64,000 bases of DNA from Thiomicrospira sp. ALE5 (GTDB taxonomy: Bacteria; Pseudomonadota; Gammaproteobacteria; Thiomicrospirales; Thiomicrospiraceae). The notes under the pieces are model-generated. The model did no database searches. It was not told the origin of the DNA and saw only the letters and a list, made by a program, of their open reading frames with translations. Both the position numbers and the translations under genes were made by a program. This document shows positions 19,041-28,035 of the stretch, one piece after another. The stretch's first letter is position 1; each line of letters begins with the position of its first letter. The stretch spans positions 248,001 to 312,000 of the forward strand of contig NZ_FOYY01000004.1 of assembly GCF_900112445.1 (NCBI RefSeq). The letters are read 5' to 3'.

Positions 19041-19985
19041 ATGTCACACCCTAACCATCTCACTATAGCCAAACAGGTTTTTGAAATTGAAGCACAAGCC
19101 ATTGAAAACCTGATCTTATTACTGGATGAACAATTTGAGCTGAGCGTTGATGCGATTTTGCATTCCACTGGCCGCGTGGTCATTTGTGGCATGGGCAAAT
19201 CGGGTTTGATTGGCAAAAAAATCATGGCCACGCTAGCCAGCACCGGCACCCCTTGTTTCTTCATGCATCCTGGCGAAGCTTTTCATGGCGATCTAGGCAT
19301 GGTGTCGCCTGAAGACGTATTTATTGCGCTCTCTAATTCCGGCGAAACCGAAGAAGTGATTCGGCTACTCCCCTTCTTAAAAGACAACGGCAATGTGATT
19401 ATTGCAATGACCGGCCGCCCCGATTCGACCCTAGCCAAAAACGCCAACCATCACCTCAATATTGCCGTGCCTAAAGAAGCCTGCCCACTGCAGCTTGCCC
19501 CCACTTCATCGACCACAGCCACACTGGTTATGGGCGATGCCTTGGCCATCGCGTTGATGCAAGCACGCAACTTTAAACCCCATGACTTTGCGCGCTTCCA
19601 TCCAGGCGGCAGTTTAGGGCGTAAGCTGCTCACCAAGGTTAAACATGAAATGCGTAGCGGCCCCCTGCCGATTGTGTCAGCCGATGCCAATATGAAAGAC
19701 GTTATTCACAGCATTAGTGATGGTCGCTTGGGTTTGTGTATTGTGGGTGATGCCGAAGGCATTATTACTGATGGTGATTTAAGACGCCACCTTGAACAAG
19801 ATGCGGCGGCACTGATGACCAAGCAAGCCGGCGATATTATGACACCCAACCCCAAAACGATTGATGCCAATGCCAAACTTTCGCAAGCAGAAGAGCTAAT
19901 GAACCAAGCTAAAATTGCCTCCCTACTGGTCACCGAGGAAAATAAATTGGTTGGCGTGATTCAAATTTATGACCTCAACCGCTAA
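19041..19985 (+). CDS. kdsD: D-arabinose-5-phosphate isomerase
   Basis: KdsD interconverts ribulose-5-phosphate and arabinose-5-phosphate, the precursor of Kdo in LPS. An N-terminal SIS domain (VVICGMGKSGLIGKKIMATL near residue 46, ALSNSGETEEV near 98) is followed by FHPGGSLGRKLL. Two CBS domains start at about residue 205 (LPIVSADANMKDV and MTPNPKTIDANAKLSQAEELM). The 314-residue length is slightly below E. coli KdsD (328). The last 17 bases overlap waaA, so Kdo precursor synthesis and transfer are coupled. KpsF and GutQ are paralogues of the same architecture; the waaA neighbour favours kdsD. Confidence 0.93.
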   Translation: MSHPNHLTIAKQVFEIEAQAIENLILLLDEQFELSVDAILHSTGRVVICGMGKSGLIGKKIMATLASTGTPCFFMHPGEAFHGDLGMVSPEDVFIALSNSGETEEVIRLLPFLKDNGNVIIAMTGRPDSTLAKNANHHLNIAVPKEACPLQLAPTSSTTATLVMGDALAIALMQARNFKPHDFARFHPGGSLGRKLLTKVKHEMRSGPLPIVSADANMKDVIHSISDGRLGLCIVGDAEGIITDGDLRRHLEQDAAALMTKQAGDIMTPNPKTIDANAKLSQAEELMNQAKIASLLVTEENKLVGVIQIYDLNR

Positions 19986-21336
19986 ACAGCCCAAGCCGGT
20001 TAGTCAGCAGGCCTGGTTAGACCGTATTGCATTAACAGTCTATCGTGCATTGCTCTTCCTCGTTTTACCACTTGTTGCGGTAGCGGCTTGGCGGCGCTGC
20101 CGTAAAGTGCGCAACCCCACTCTAAGCGCCAAACTCAGTTCAAGCACCTGCTGGCGAGCGCGCTTTGGTCACACGCCTACCGCTATCCCCACTGGAGGAA
20201 TCTGGATTCATGCCGTCTCAGTGGGGGAAACCCGCTCGATTTTTCCGCTGTTAGAGCATCTGCATCAGCAGCATCCAACGCTACCTATTACGCTGACCAG
20301 TGGCTCAACCCAAGGCGCGCTGCAAGCCCTTGAGTTTAGCCCTGTGCCGATTTACCACCAGATGATTCCCTATGATTATCCCTTTGCGGTCAAGCGATTT
20401 CTGAAGCGACTGCAACCCAAACTCGTGTTGATGGTAGAAACCGAGATTTGGCCTAATCTGTACCAGGCCTGCTCGCAACGACAGATTCCACTGATGCTCA
20501 TTAATGCGCGGCTAAAAGCCGGTTCATTTACGGCTTATCAACGCTGGGCCAAACCCTTGATGCAGCAGGCCCTAGCCCACCCGCAACTCATTGCGGCGCA
20601 ATTTGAAGCAGATCGTACCCGATTTATTGCCCTAGGAGCGCCGCCGGAACGCGTTAAGACGCTGGGTAATTTAAAATTTGATATCAACCTACCTGAGCAG
20701 ATTCAACAACAGGCCAGCGATTGGCGCGCACAACTCGCCCAACCTGAACGTTTTATTTGGGTAGCGGCCAGCACCCATCATGATGAAGAACAACTGATGC
20801 TTGCCGCACATCAGCAACTGCTACAACAGCATCCCGATGCGCTACTTATTTTGGTTCCACGTCATGCTGATCGATTCAACGAGGTAGCAGGCCTGCTAAG
20901 CCGTTATAGCCAGCAGCACCCAAACATCCGCTGGCAACAGCGCAGTCAAGCTTCCAGTAGCATCCTAGATTGCCAGGTCTATTTAGCCGATACGATGGGC
21001 GAACTGCTGCTGTGGTTTGCAGCGTCCAACGCCGCGTTTATTGGAGGCAGTATGGTTAATTTTGGTGGCCATAATATTTTAGAACCGGCCGCCCTCGCCA
21101 AACCGGTGCTGTCTGGCCCCTATTATCAAAACCTGACCTCGCTCTATGACAGTTTTATTGCCGATAAGGGCTTACAAGTTTGCCCATCGCCCACCGAGCT
21201 CGCCCAGACGCTGATTCAACTCGCCGATTCACCCGCACAGCAAGCCTATTGGGGGCAGCAAGCTCTCCATGCCCTGCACAATCAAACGGGTTCCTTAGCC
21301 CGCCATTATGAACAGATTCGCCATTACTTGAACTAA
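19969..21336 (+). CDS. waaA: 3-deoxy-D-manno-octulosonic acid (Kdo) transferase
   Basis: WaaA transfers Kdo from CMP-Kdo to lipid IVA at the inner-membrane face. One N-terminal membrane anchor (ALLFLVLPLVAVAAW, about residues 27-42) precedes a GT-B fold. GIWIHAVSVGETRSIFPLLE carries the catalytic Glu region. PKLVLMVETEIWPNL, SLGNLKFD-like GNLKFDINLP, FIGGSMVNFGGHNILEPAA and the late Pro/Glu motif are typical of family GT30. The length of 455 is slightly longer than the E. coli protein (425). It begins inside the end of kdsD. Confidence 0.96.
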   Translation: MTSTAKQPKPVSQQAWLDRIALTVYRALLFLVLPLVAVAAWRRCRKVRNPTLSAKLSSSTCWRARFGHTPTAIPTGGIWIHAVSVGETRSIFPLLEHLHQQHPTLPITLTSGSTQGALQALEFSPVPIYHQMIPYDYPFAVKRFLKRLQPKLVLMVETEIWPNLYQACSQRQIPLMLINARLKAGSFTAYQRWAKPLMQQALAHPQLIAAQFEADRTRFIALGAPPERVKTLGNLKFDINLPEQIQQQASDWRAQLAQPERFIWVAASTHHDEEQLMLAAHQQLLQQHPDALLILVPRHADRFNEVAGLLSRYSQQHPNIRWQQRSQASSSILDCQVYLADTMGELLLWFAASNAAFIGGSMVNFGGHNILEPAALAKPVLSGPYYQNLTSLYDSFIADKGLQVCPSPTELAQTLIQLADSPAQQAYWGQQALHALHNQTGSLARHYEQIRHYLN

Positions 21337-21416
21337 CCCTTTAGGCTAATTGACCAGACCTTTACAAATATAAAAATATACGTAAAATATCTTATTATTT
21401 TGCGAGTAATCACCTC

Positions 21417-22280
21417 ATGCCTGTAACCTACAAGCAACAGGGCTTAATAATCAGCCTGATGCTATTTTGGCTCATCTTAGTCAGCCTGCTGTTACTGCTT
21501 AGCTTAAAACCGACCGCAGCTGAGCGAGCATGGCAGGGGCATAATCAACAACGTCAATACCTTGATTGGGTCGCACAACAGCTTTGGCAGTTCAGTCAAC
21601 AGACCCCACAACTCTATGCAACCAATACCAGTGGCCGTTTTTATGATGCGGACCGCATTCCCAGTCCGGGTTATTTTCCCTGCCCTGATACCAATCATAA
21701 TGGTCAAAGCAATGCGCCCTGCGGCCAAGGCCAAGCCATTGCAATCGGTCTGTTGCCACAACAAATTGCCACGCGTAGCTTTAATTTAACGCCTTATCAT
21801 GCAGCACCGATGACCATAGGTTTTGCTATCGATAGTCGTTATGTCATTCAAAATGCCGATTACCATAACCCACCGATTCAACGTTATGCGCCGCTCAACC
21901 CTACTCAGCCAGGTGAAGCGGCACTGCGCGACTGGCAAGGACAAGCTAGTGTCGCGCTCGTGTTCATTATTCCAAACGATCAGCTGTTCGAAAACGACAC
22001 TTGGCGTCATGCACTTAAACAAGCGCCACAGCATCCTGAACGCCAAACCTTTAATCAACGCTTTCCGCTACAACAGGCCTTAACACTTGCTGATTGGCAG
22101 CAACGAATGCACAAGCACATCGCGCCGCTTGCCAACACATTTTGCGCCCTGCCTGCTGACCAACCCCACTGGTTTAATGCCTGCAGTAATCCACAACAAC
22201 CAACAGCCGATTGTCCTAATCAACTCCCTGCCAACCCCACCGGCAGTGACTGGCGCGCACTGCTATGTCCCGGCAATTAA
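21417..22280 (+). CDS. Prepilin/pseudopilin-like protein, first of a three-gene set (PilX/GspK-like leader)
   Basis: Function is not known. The short basic leader ending KQQG is followed by a hydrophobic stretch (LIISLMLFWLILVSLLLLL, residues 10-28). This resembles PilX or GspK minor pilins, which lack the Glu at +5. The ectodomain (about 40-287) is rich in Gln, Pro and Asn. It holds a PGYFPCPD motif near residue 80, then a Cys-containing loop and GLLPQQ, a pattern shared with the next two genes. Several other cysteines suggest periplasmic disulfides. It overlaps the next gene by 16 bases. It could be a minor subunit of a type IV pilus or type II-like machine, but no core assembly genes are in the window. 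Confidence 0.7.
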   Translation: MPVTYKQQGLIISLMLFWLILVSLLLLLSLKPTAAERAWQGHNQQRQYLDWVAQQLWQFSQQTPQLYATNTSGRFYDADRIPSPGYFPCPDTNHNGQSNAPCGQGQAIAIGLLPQQIATRSFNLTPYHAAPMTIGFAIDSRYVIQNADYHNPPIQRYAPLNPTQPGEAALRDWQGQASVALVFIIPNDQLFENDTWRHALKQAPQHPERQTFNQRFPLQQALTLADWQQRMHKHIAPLANTFCALPADQPHWFNACSNPQQPTADCPNQLPANPTGSDWRALLCPGN

Positions 22281-23203
22281 AGTTTAAGCGAAAAAAGCAA
22301 CAAGGGTTGAGCTTGATTGATCTGGTCTTAGCACTGGCCTTAGCGGGGATTTTGGTTAAATTCGGCTGGCAATTTAGCATGCAACAACACTATCAACACC
22401 AGCTGTCAGAGTCCGCAAAGCGATTAGATCAATCGCTCAGCGCATTAGAATTTTATTTACTACGCAATGCGCACCTACCCTGCCCCGACACCACCGGCGA
22501 TGGCTTAGAAAATCGCCATGCAACCGGACGTTGTTTAGGAAGGCATGGCCGCCTGCCCTTTTTAACCTTGATGCTAACGACAGCGAATGATGGTTTTGGT
22601 CAGCCTATTTATTATGCCGTTCATCAACGTGCCAACAGTGACACAGCTGCCAACAACCATCGCTTAGCCTGCGCGAGTGCGAGTGTGTTTGCCAAGCAAG
22701 GTGCCATCAACAACACCTTTTATCAAAACCCGACCGGTGCGATGTTTTGCACCGCCGCGCAATGTGACCATACGCAACCACAACACTATAACCCAGAGGA
22801 ACACAATGACCAGGCCTGGTGCCAAGCTACTAGCCAAGCACGCGATGAACCACCCTACTTTAATCGGCTTACACCACCCCTTGGCACCAGCACCGCACTT
22901 CTTGGCAGCTTACGTGTCTGTACAGATAACCCCAATGAATGTCGGTCTAACACCCCTCGCAGCCAGCACGCGGGCAATCAGGTTGTCGCAGTATTAGTCA
23001 GTTTTGGCAGCAATGGACAGACAGCTTGGCAGAACTGCGCTGCACGCAACCCACGCGAGCAACAGAACTGCAACCACAATGCTTACTTTCAACTCGACCC
23101 CATCAGCGCCACCTTTGACGACCAGCTACGCTGGCTGAATATTCATCGTATTAAGGATCTATTGTATGACCAGCTTGATTGGCATCAAACAACGCCGCAA
23201 TAA
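22265..23203 (+). CDS. Prepilin-like protein, second of the set (Asp at +5)
   Basis: After the leader MSRQLKFKRKKQQG the mature protein would begin LSLIDLVLALALAGILV. That is a type IV prepilin helix with Asp rather than Glu at position +5. The ectodomain repeats the set's signature, NAHLPCPDTTGDG followed by a second Cys and GRLPFL, near residues 73-103. Further along are many Asn, Gln and His residues and about ten cysteines. The gene overlaps both neighbours, so the three are one transcript. The exact function is unknown. It is probably a minor pseudopilin with a disulfide-stabilised head. Confidence 0.7.
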   Translation: MSRQLKFKRKKQQGLSLIDLVLALALAGILVKFGWQFSMQQHYQHQLSESAKRLDQSLSALEFYLLRNAHLPCPDTTGDGLENRHATGRCLGRHGRLPFLTLMLTTANDGFGQPIYYAVHQRANSDTAANNHRLACASASVFAKQGAINNTFYQNPTGAMFCTAAQCDHTQPQHYNPEEHNDQAWCQATSQARDEPPYFNRLTPPLGTSTALLGSLRVCTDNPNECRSNTPRSQHAGNQVVAVLVSFGSNGQTAWQNCAARNPREQQNCNHNAYFQLDPISATFDDQLRWLNIHRIKDLLYDQLDWHQTTPQ

Positions 23204-23903
23204 CCGCATCAGCAAAATGAGCAGGCCTGCTAAGCAACAAGGCATCAGCCTAGTTGAAATGATGGTTGTACTGGCTATCATCGGATTATTGATGCTGAGC
23301 TTGTGGCCGATGGTGCATCAACTACAAACCCAGCATCAACACTTGCAGCAAGAACGCGCACTTAATTTAGCGCAAGACCATCTATTATTTTATCTGCGCC
23401 AGCAAGGGCATTTGCCCTGCCCTAGCCTAACGCCAAACGCGGCTGAAGCCCGCGAAAATGATGGGCGCTGCCAACTGCAACTCGGCTACCTACCGACTCA
23501 AGCGCTCGGCTTGAGCAGTCATCAAAAAATCTGGTATGCCGTGCCAGCCAGCACGCGTCAATATCATGAACTGCACAATCCCGCCAGCTCAGCCAGTTTT
23601 TGGAATCACCAGCCCTGCTATGATCAGCCCCAACACCATTGCTTTAACCGCCATACTCCGGCGCAAGCTTTAGCGAACGAACAAAGCTATCAAATACATC
23701 AAAATGGCGAGCTGATCGCACAGGGACAATTAATCTGGCTGGGCCACCCTACTGCCCAGTTATGCGACTTCACTCACTGGCCAGCACGTCAGGCCTGCTT
23801 AATTAAGCAAAACCAAATCCACCTACCCGCACAACATCTGATTAGTTGGCACAGCTTACATGCCATGCACCTACTGCAAGCAACGGGGCATTTAACACAT
23901 TAA
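23166..23903 (+). CDS. Prepilin-like protein, third of the set (canonical prepilin leader)
   Basis: This member has a canonical prepilin peptidase site, KQQG then ISLVEMMVVLAIIGLL with Glu at +5. The ectodomain again holds a QGHLPCPS motif, a second Cys in GRCQL, and GYLPTQALG (about residues 77-120). The start at 23166 has AAGGA eight bases upstream and gives a 25-residue leader. A later ATG at 23217 would give an 8-residue leader but has no clear ribosome site. It converges with lctP with only two bases between stops. Function unknown beyond a pilin-like surface or secretion role. Confidence 0.72.
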   Translation: MTSLIGIKQRRNNRISKMSRPAKQQGISLVEMMVVLAIIGLLMLSLWPMVHQLQTQHQHLQQERALNLAQDHLLFYLRQQGHLPCPSLTPNAAEARENDGRCQLQLGYLPTQALGLSSHQKIWYAVPASTRQYHELHNPASSASFWNHQPCYDQPQHHCFNRHTPAQALANEQSYQIHQNGELIAQGQLIWLGHPTAQLCDFTHWPARQACLIKQNQIHLPAQHLISWHSLHAMHLLQATGHLTH

Positions 23904-23905
23904 AT

Positions 23906-25606
23906 CTAACTGATTAACCCAAACCACAAGCCTAGCCATACGATACTCCCAACACTGATCACATAGAACAACATCGGCATCAGGGTGTAGCGGATAATTT
24001 GCCCTTCTTTGCCAACCAGATTGACTACCGAGGCGGCGGCGACCACATTCACCACACAAATCATATTCCCAGCATTCGCGCCGAGCATTTGTAGCGCTAA
24101 AATCCAGTGGGTGGGCAAGCCGGTGGCGAGCGCCGTGGATTCTTGAAATTGGGCAAACATCATATTGGAAAAGGTTGCTGAACCGGCAATAAAACTGCCC
24201 AGCGCACCGACAAACGGCGCGGCAAGCGGCCAACTGCTATCGAAGGTGCTGGCGGCTAAACTCGCCAGTTCCATCGGCATCGACAGCAATTCCGCTTCAT
24301 TTATGCCGGAGTTTAAGAAAATCCGCACCATCGGCACCGACGCCCCCAGGGCAATAATGGTCGGCAACATCACTTTTGCCGAGCGCCCCCACGCCAGGCC
24401 TGCTTGTTTAAGCGGGACTTTATGCAGAGCCAAAGTGACCAAGGCCACTAAAATAAACAGCGCGCCGGGCAAATAAAACGGCACCAATTTGGCCGAAATT
24501 TCGGTGGCCAAAATCGCGTTAAACTCCAAACTCACACTATTGAGCCAGCCTTTAAACGGCAGAAAGTCCAACCGACTTAATACCAACACCAACGCAACCA
24601 ATACATAAGGCAACCAGGCCTGGTACAGCGACAGTCCATGATGTTGAGAATGTTTTTTAGGTTCAACCGCGAGACAGGATAACGCAGGTGATTTTTCGCA
24701 GCCCTGAATTTTCACCAAGTCGGGTGCTTGCTCATGCAGCGCATTGGCGGAAAATTCCGACCGATCGGTTTTAAACAGCCATACGTCTTTCGGGGTTAAA
24801 AAACCTTTTTTTGCCGCGGTAACCGTAATCACCAGGCCTGCTAACCCGCCTAGAATCGCCGGAAACTCCGGCCCTAAAGTTTTTGCCACCAATAAGGCCG
24901 GAATGGTAAAAGAAAACCCGCCCAACAAGGCAAACTTCCACGCACCCAAACCTTCGCGCCAGCTTTTATTTTCGCCAAAAAATCGGGTTAGAATCAGCAC
25001 CATAATCAAGGGCAAAAAACTGGCGACAAATAAATCAATCGTGCTGGCGGTCACCGCGATTTGCATAATTTCATCATAGGTCGGATCGGCCAACCCCTGC
25101 CCGATACCGACAATCACCGGCGTACCGACTGCGCCATAAGACACCGCCGCGCTGTCGGCAATCAACGCCAACACCACCGCCGCCATGGCCGGAAAACCCA
25201 ACGCCAATAATAGCGGCGCGACAATCGCCGCCGGGGTGCCAAAACCACTCGCACCCTCCAAAAAGGCAACAAACAACCACCCGACAATCACCGTTTGCAC
25301 CCGGCGATCAGGCGAAATTTGGGTGAAGCCGCTGCGAATCACCTCCACCGCGCCACTGACTTTAAGGGTGTTTAACAACACAATCGCGCCAAACACGATA
25401 ATTAAAATCGACGCTGAAATCACCCAGCCTTCTAAAATCGACGCGGCAATTTGAATCCCCGGCACCTGCCATACCCACCAGGCCAAACCCGCCACCAACA
25501 CCATGCTCAAGCCCATTGCACGACTGGCGGGCATGCGCAATATCACCAAAAAAAGCAACACGGCTAGAATCGGCATGGCCGCGGTTAAACCTTGAAAAAG
25601 GGTCAT
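23906..25606 (-). CDS. lctP: L-lactate permease family transporter
   Basis: This polytopic inner-membrane protein of 566 residues matches the LctP/LldP family, which carry lactate or glycolate with protons. Many hydrophobic segments are visible. Family-typical parts are [41 protein letters not shown] and the near C-terminal [24 protein letters not shown] hydrophilic loop of about 50 residues lies near the middle (around residue 300). No lactate dehydrogenase genes are adjacent, so the substrate in this organism is open; glycolate uptake is another option. It is monocistronic by layout. Confidence 0.9.
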   Translation of the reverse strand: MTLFQGLTAAMPILAVLLFLVILRMPASRAMGLSMVLVAGLAWWVWQVPGIQIAASILEGWVISASILIIVFGAIVLLNTLKVSGAVEVIRSGFTQISPDRRVQTVIVGWLFVAFLEGASGFGTPAAIVAPLLLALGFPAMAAVVLALIADSAAVSYGAVGTPVIVGIGQGLADPTYDEIMQIAVTASTIDLFVASFLPLIMVLILTRFFGENKSWREGLGAWKFALLGGFSFTIPALLVAKTLGPEFPAILGGLAGLVITVTAAKKGFLTPKDVWLFKTDRSEFSANALHEQAPDLVKIQGCEKSPALSCLAVEPKKHSQHHGLSLYQAWLPYVLVALVLVLSRLDFLPFKGWLNSVSLEFNAILATEISAKLVPFYLPGALFILVALVTLALHKVPLKQAGLAWGRSAKVMLPTIIALGASVPMVRIFLNSGINEAELLSMPMELASLAASTFDSSWPLAAPFVGALGSFIAGSATFSNMMFAQFQESTALATGLPTHWILALQMLGANAGNMICVVNVVAAASVVNLVGKEGQIIRYTLMPMLFYVISVGSIVWLGLWFGLIS

Positions 25607-25674
25607 GATAGGCTTCTCAAATGAATTAGGGTGACAAACCTAAATTGTATCAAAAATCAGCGACTTATCTTTAC

Positions 25675-25702
25675 TTGACAGCAAGATTGAGCAGGGTATA
25701 AT
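25675..25702 (+). promoter_or_regulatory. Strong sigma70 promoter for purE-purK
   Basis: A consensus TTGACA (25675-25680) and a consensus TATAAT (25697-25702) are separated by 16 bases, 33 bases before the purE ATG. No PurR-type operator (ACGCAAACGTTTGCGT-like) is visible around it. Confidence 0.85.
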
Positions 25703-25735
25703 TCACGGTTTTTTCAAATCTGTGAGGGCAAAGCC

Positions 25736-26239
25736 ATGCCAGTTTCTGAACAGCCGGTTGTTGGGGTGATTATGGGGTCAAAAAGTGATTGGCCGACCAT
25801 GCAACATGCCGTCGATATGCTGACACAATTTAACGTGCCGCACGAAGTCAAAGTGGTGTCCGCACACCGCACTCCGGATTTGATGTTTGAATACGCGCAA
25901 ACAGCTGAAGCGCGCGGCTTACAGGTGATTATCGCTGGTGCGGGCGGTGCGGCCCATCTGCCCGGCATGGTGGCGGCCAAAACCCTGATTCCGGTGTTGG
26001 GCGTACCGGTTAAATCACGTGCGCTAAACGGTCAGGACTCACTGCTCTCCATCGTGCAAATGCCGGGCGGTATTCCGGTCGGCACCTTAGCGATTGGTGA
26101 TGCCGGTGCCAAAAACGCCGGTATTTTGGCGGCGCAAATTGTCGGCAATCACAACCCGGCAGTGCGCGATGCGGTACGTGCTTGGCGACAAGCGCAAACT
26201 GACGATGTGCTCGCCAACCCCGATCCGCAGTTAGGCTAA
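25736..26239 (+). CDS. purE: N5-carboxyaminoimidazole ribonucleotide mutase
   Basis: PurE moves the carboxyl group within N5-CAIR to form CAIR in purine synthesis. The N-terminal [22 protein letters not shown] is the class I PurE signature. VVSAHRTPD carries the substrate loop, and [16 protein letters not shown] and [16 protein letters not shown] follow. Length is 167 residues, as in E. coli. The presence of purK downstream confirms the two-step bacterial route. Transcription probably begins from the consensus promoter just upstream. Confidence 0.97.
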   Translation: MPVSEQPVVGVIMGSKSDWPTMQHAVDMLTQFNVPHEVKVVSAHRTPDLMFEYAQTAEARGLQVIIAGAGGAAHLPGMVAAKTLIPVLGVPVKSRALNGQDSLLSIVQMPGGIPVGTLAIGDAGAKNAGILAAQIVGNHNPAVRDAVRAWRQAQTDDVLANPDPQLG

Positions 26240-26320
26240 ACAAGCCAACGCAATCCAGTTCAATATCATGCAGGCTTTCGGGTAAACTAACGCTTTCGTA
26301 TTCGCATAGGAATTCTGACC

Positions 26321-27436
26321 ATGACTCCATTTAGTCGTCGCATTGGCGTGTTAGGCGCAGGTCAACTCGGCCGCATGCTCGCCATGGCAGGTTATCCCTT
26401 GGGGCATAAATTTGGTTTCTACGGCCTAAACCATGACGAGCCCGCCGCCATGCTCGGACAAATGCACACCCCTGATGCCCATAGCACCGATGACACCGCG
26501 AATCTCGACAAGCTAGTTAAGTTCGCCGATGTCATCACCTTTGAAAGTGAAAACACCTCGGTCGAACTGGTCAAACAGATTAGCCAAACCACGCAAGTCT
26601 ATCCCAGCGCCACCTCACTCTATTACGCCCAAGATCGTGGCCGCGAAAAAGCATTGTTTAATCAGCTGGCTATCCCCTGCGCACCCTATGCACTGGTCAA
26701 TAGCCTCGCTGAACTGGAAACGGCCGTGACCGCTATTGGTTTGCCTGCGGTGCTCAAAACCACCACCGAAGGCTATGACGGCAAAGGCCAGTTTGTCATT
26801 AAACAGCCTGAACAGATCCACCAGGCCTGGTTGTCGATTGGTGAACGCCCGGCGATCTTGGAAGGCTTTGTCCATTTCAAACGCGAGCTGTCGATTATTG
26901 CGGTGCGCAACGCCCATAACGAGCATGTTTATTATCCACTGGTGGAAAACCAGCACCGCGACGGCATTTTGCGTTTGACCCTAGCGCCCGCACAAGCCAT
27001 TGCGCCGCAGATTCAAGCGCAAGCCGAAGGCTATATGCAAGCTCTACTGGATAAGATGGATCATATTGGTGTCTTGACGCTGGAGTTATTTGAAACCGAA
27101 ACAGGCCTAGTGGCGAATGAAATGGCACCGAGGGTGCATAATTCAGGTCATTGGACAATGGAAGGTGCGCAAACGTCCCAGTTTGAAAATCATGTTCGTG
27201 CCATTACCGGCCTGCCACTCGGCGCGACCGCACCGCGCCAAGCCTTTGCGGCGATGGTAAATATTATCGGCGAACACCGTGATATTGCGTCTGCGCTCAA
27301 ACTGCCGAATGTTTATGTCCACTTGTATGACAAGGCCGAGCGCCCGGGTCGCAAACTCGGCCATATTAATGCATTAGCAGACAGTCAAGACGCGCTTAAC
27401 CAGACCCTTGAGCAACTCCAGGCCTGGTTGAACTAA
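26321..27436 (+). CDS. purK: N5-carboxyaminoimidazole ribonucleotide synthase
   Basis: PurK uses ATP and bicarbonate to carboxylate AIR to N5-CAIR, the substrate of PurE. It is an ATP-grasp enzyme of 371 residues. RIGVLGAGQLGRMLAMAGYPLG is the N-terminal preATP-grasp fold. KTTTEGYDGKGQFVI and ELSIIAVRN mark the ATP-grasp domain, and NEMAPRVHNSGHWT the metal/ATP site. An 80-base gap separates it from purE, with an AGGA ribosome site before its ATG. It converges with the thioredoxin-like gene with no visible terminator. Confidence 0.97.
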   Translation: MTPFSRRIGVLGAGQLGRMLAMAGYPLGHKFGFYGLNHDEPAAMLGQMHTPDAHSTDDTANLDKLVKFADVITFESENTSVELVKQISQTTQVYPSATSLYYAQDRGREKALFNQLAIPCAPYALVNSLAELETAVTAIGLPAVLKTTTEGYDGKGQFVIKQPEQIHQAWLSIGERPAILEGFVHFKRELSIIAVRNAHNEHVYYPLVENQHRDGILRLTLAPAQAIAPQIQAQAEGYMQALLDKMDHIGVLTLELFETETGLVANEMAPRVHNSGHWTMEGAQTSQFENHVRAITGLPLGATAPRQAFAAMVNIIGEHRDIASALKLPNVYVHLYDKAERPGRKLGHINALADSQDALNQTLEQLQAWLN

Positions 27437-27454
27437 ACTCGGCTTACCAAATTG

Positions 27455-28009
27455 TTAGCCTTTCCACTTAATTGAGCAACCCATAGACGGAATTTGTTCG
27501 AGCGGGCCTTGGCCGGTTTGGGCGACTTGCTTCATGGCTTCAAATAAATCTCGGCGCACATTGGCATCCGCTGCCTGCTTGCGCGATGCATCCAAACGCC
27601 CACGATATTGCAGTTGCAAATCCGCGTTATAACCGAAAAAGTCCGGCGTACAAACCGCGCCATACGCCTTAGCAACCGCCTGAGTTTCATCGAGCACATA
27701 GGGAAAAGGAAATTGCCACTTTTCCGCCACGGCCTGCATATTCTCAAACGAATCTTCTTCATACTCGTTCGGGTCGTTCGACATAATCGCAATTGCATTC
27801 ATGCCCATCGCCTTTAACTCGGCACAGTCGCGCACCAAGCGGTCTTGAATCGCTTTCACATAGGGGCAATGGTTGCAGATAAACATCACCAGCAAGCCCT
27901 TCTCACCTTTGGCTTTGTCGAGCGTCCAAATCTGATCATCCACACCGGGCAAGGCAAAATCAATTGCCGCCTGCCCAAAATCACATACCGGGGTAGTTAA
28001 ACTCACCAT
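27455..28009 (-). CDS. Thioredoxin-like peroxiredoxin/redoxin family protein
   Basis: This is an AhpC/TSA-type thioredoxin fold of 184 residues with no signal peptide. The segment VMFICNHCPYVKAIQDRL (around residue 42) gives the CNHC redox pair of the family often labelled thioredoxin family protein. PYVLDETQAVAKAYGAVCTPDFF contains the cis-Pro region (TPDFF) and another Cys. The closing residues hold GCSIKWKG. Close relatives are widespread in proteobacteria and have no firm function; peroxide or disulfide reduction is likely. It follows the DUF389 gene by 26 bases and is probably cotranscribed with it. Confidence 0.85.
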   Translation of the reverse strand: MVSLTTPVCDFGQAAIDFALPGVDDQIWTLDKAKGEKGLLVMFICNHCPYVKAIQDRLVRDCAELKAMGMNAIAIMSNDPNEYEEDSFENMQAVAEKWQFPFPYVLDETQAVAKAYGAVCTPDFFGYNADLQLQYRGRLDASRKQAADANVRRDLFEAMKQVAQTGQGPLEQIPSMGCSIKWKG

Positions 28010-28035
28010 CTGATTCTCTCCTTTAAGATTATTTA

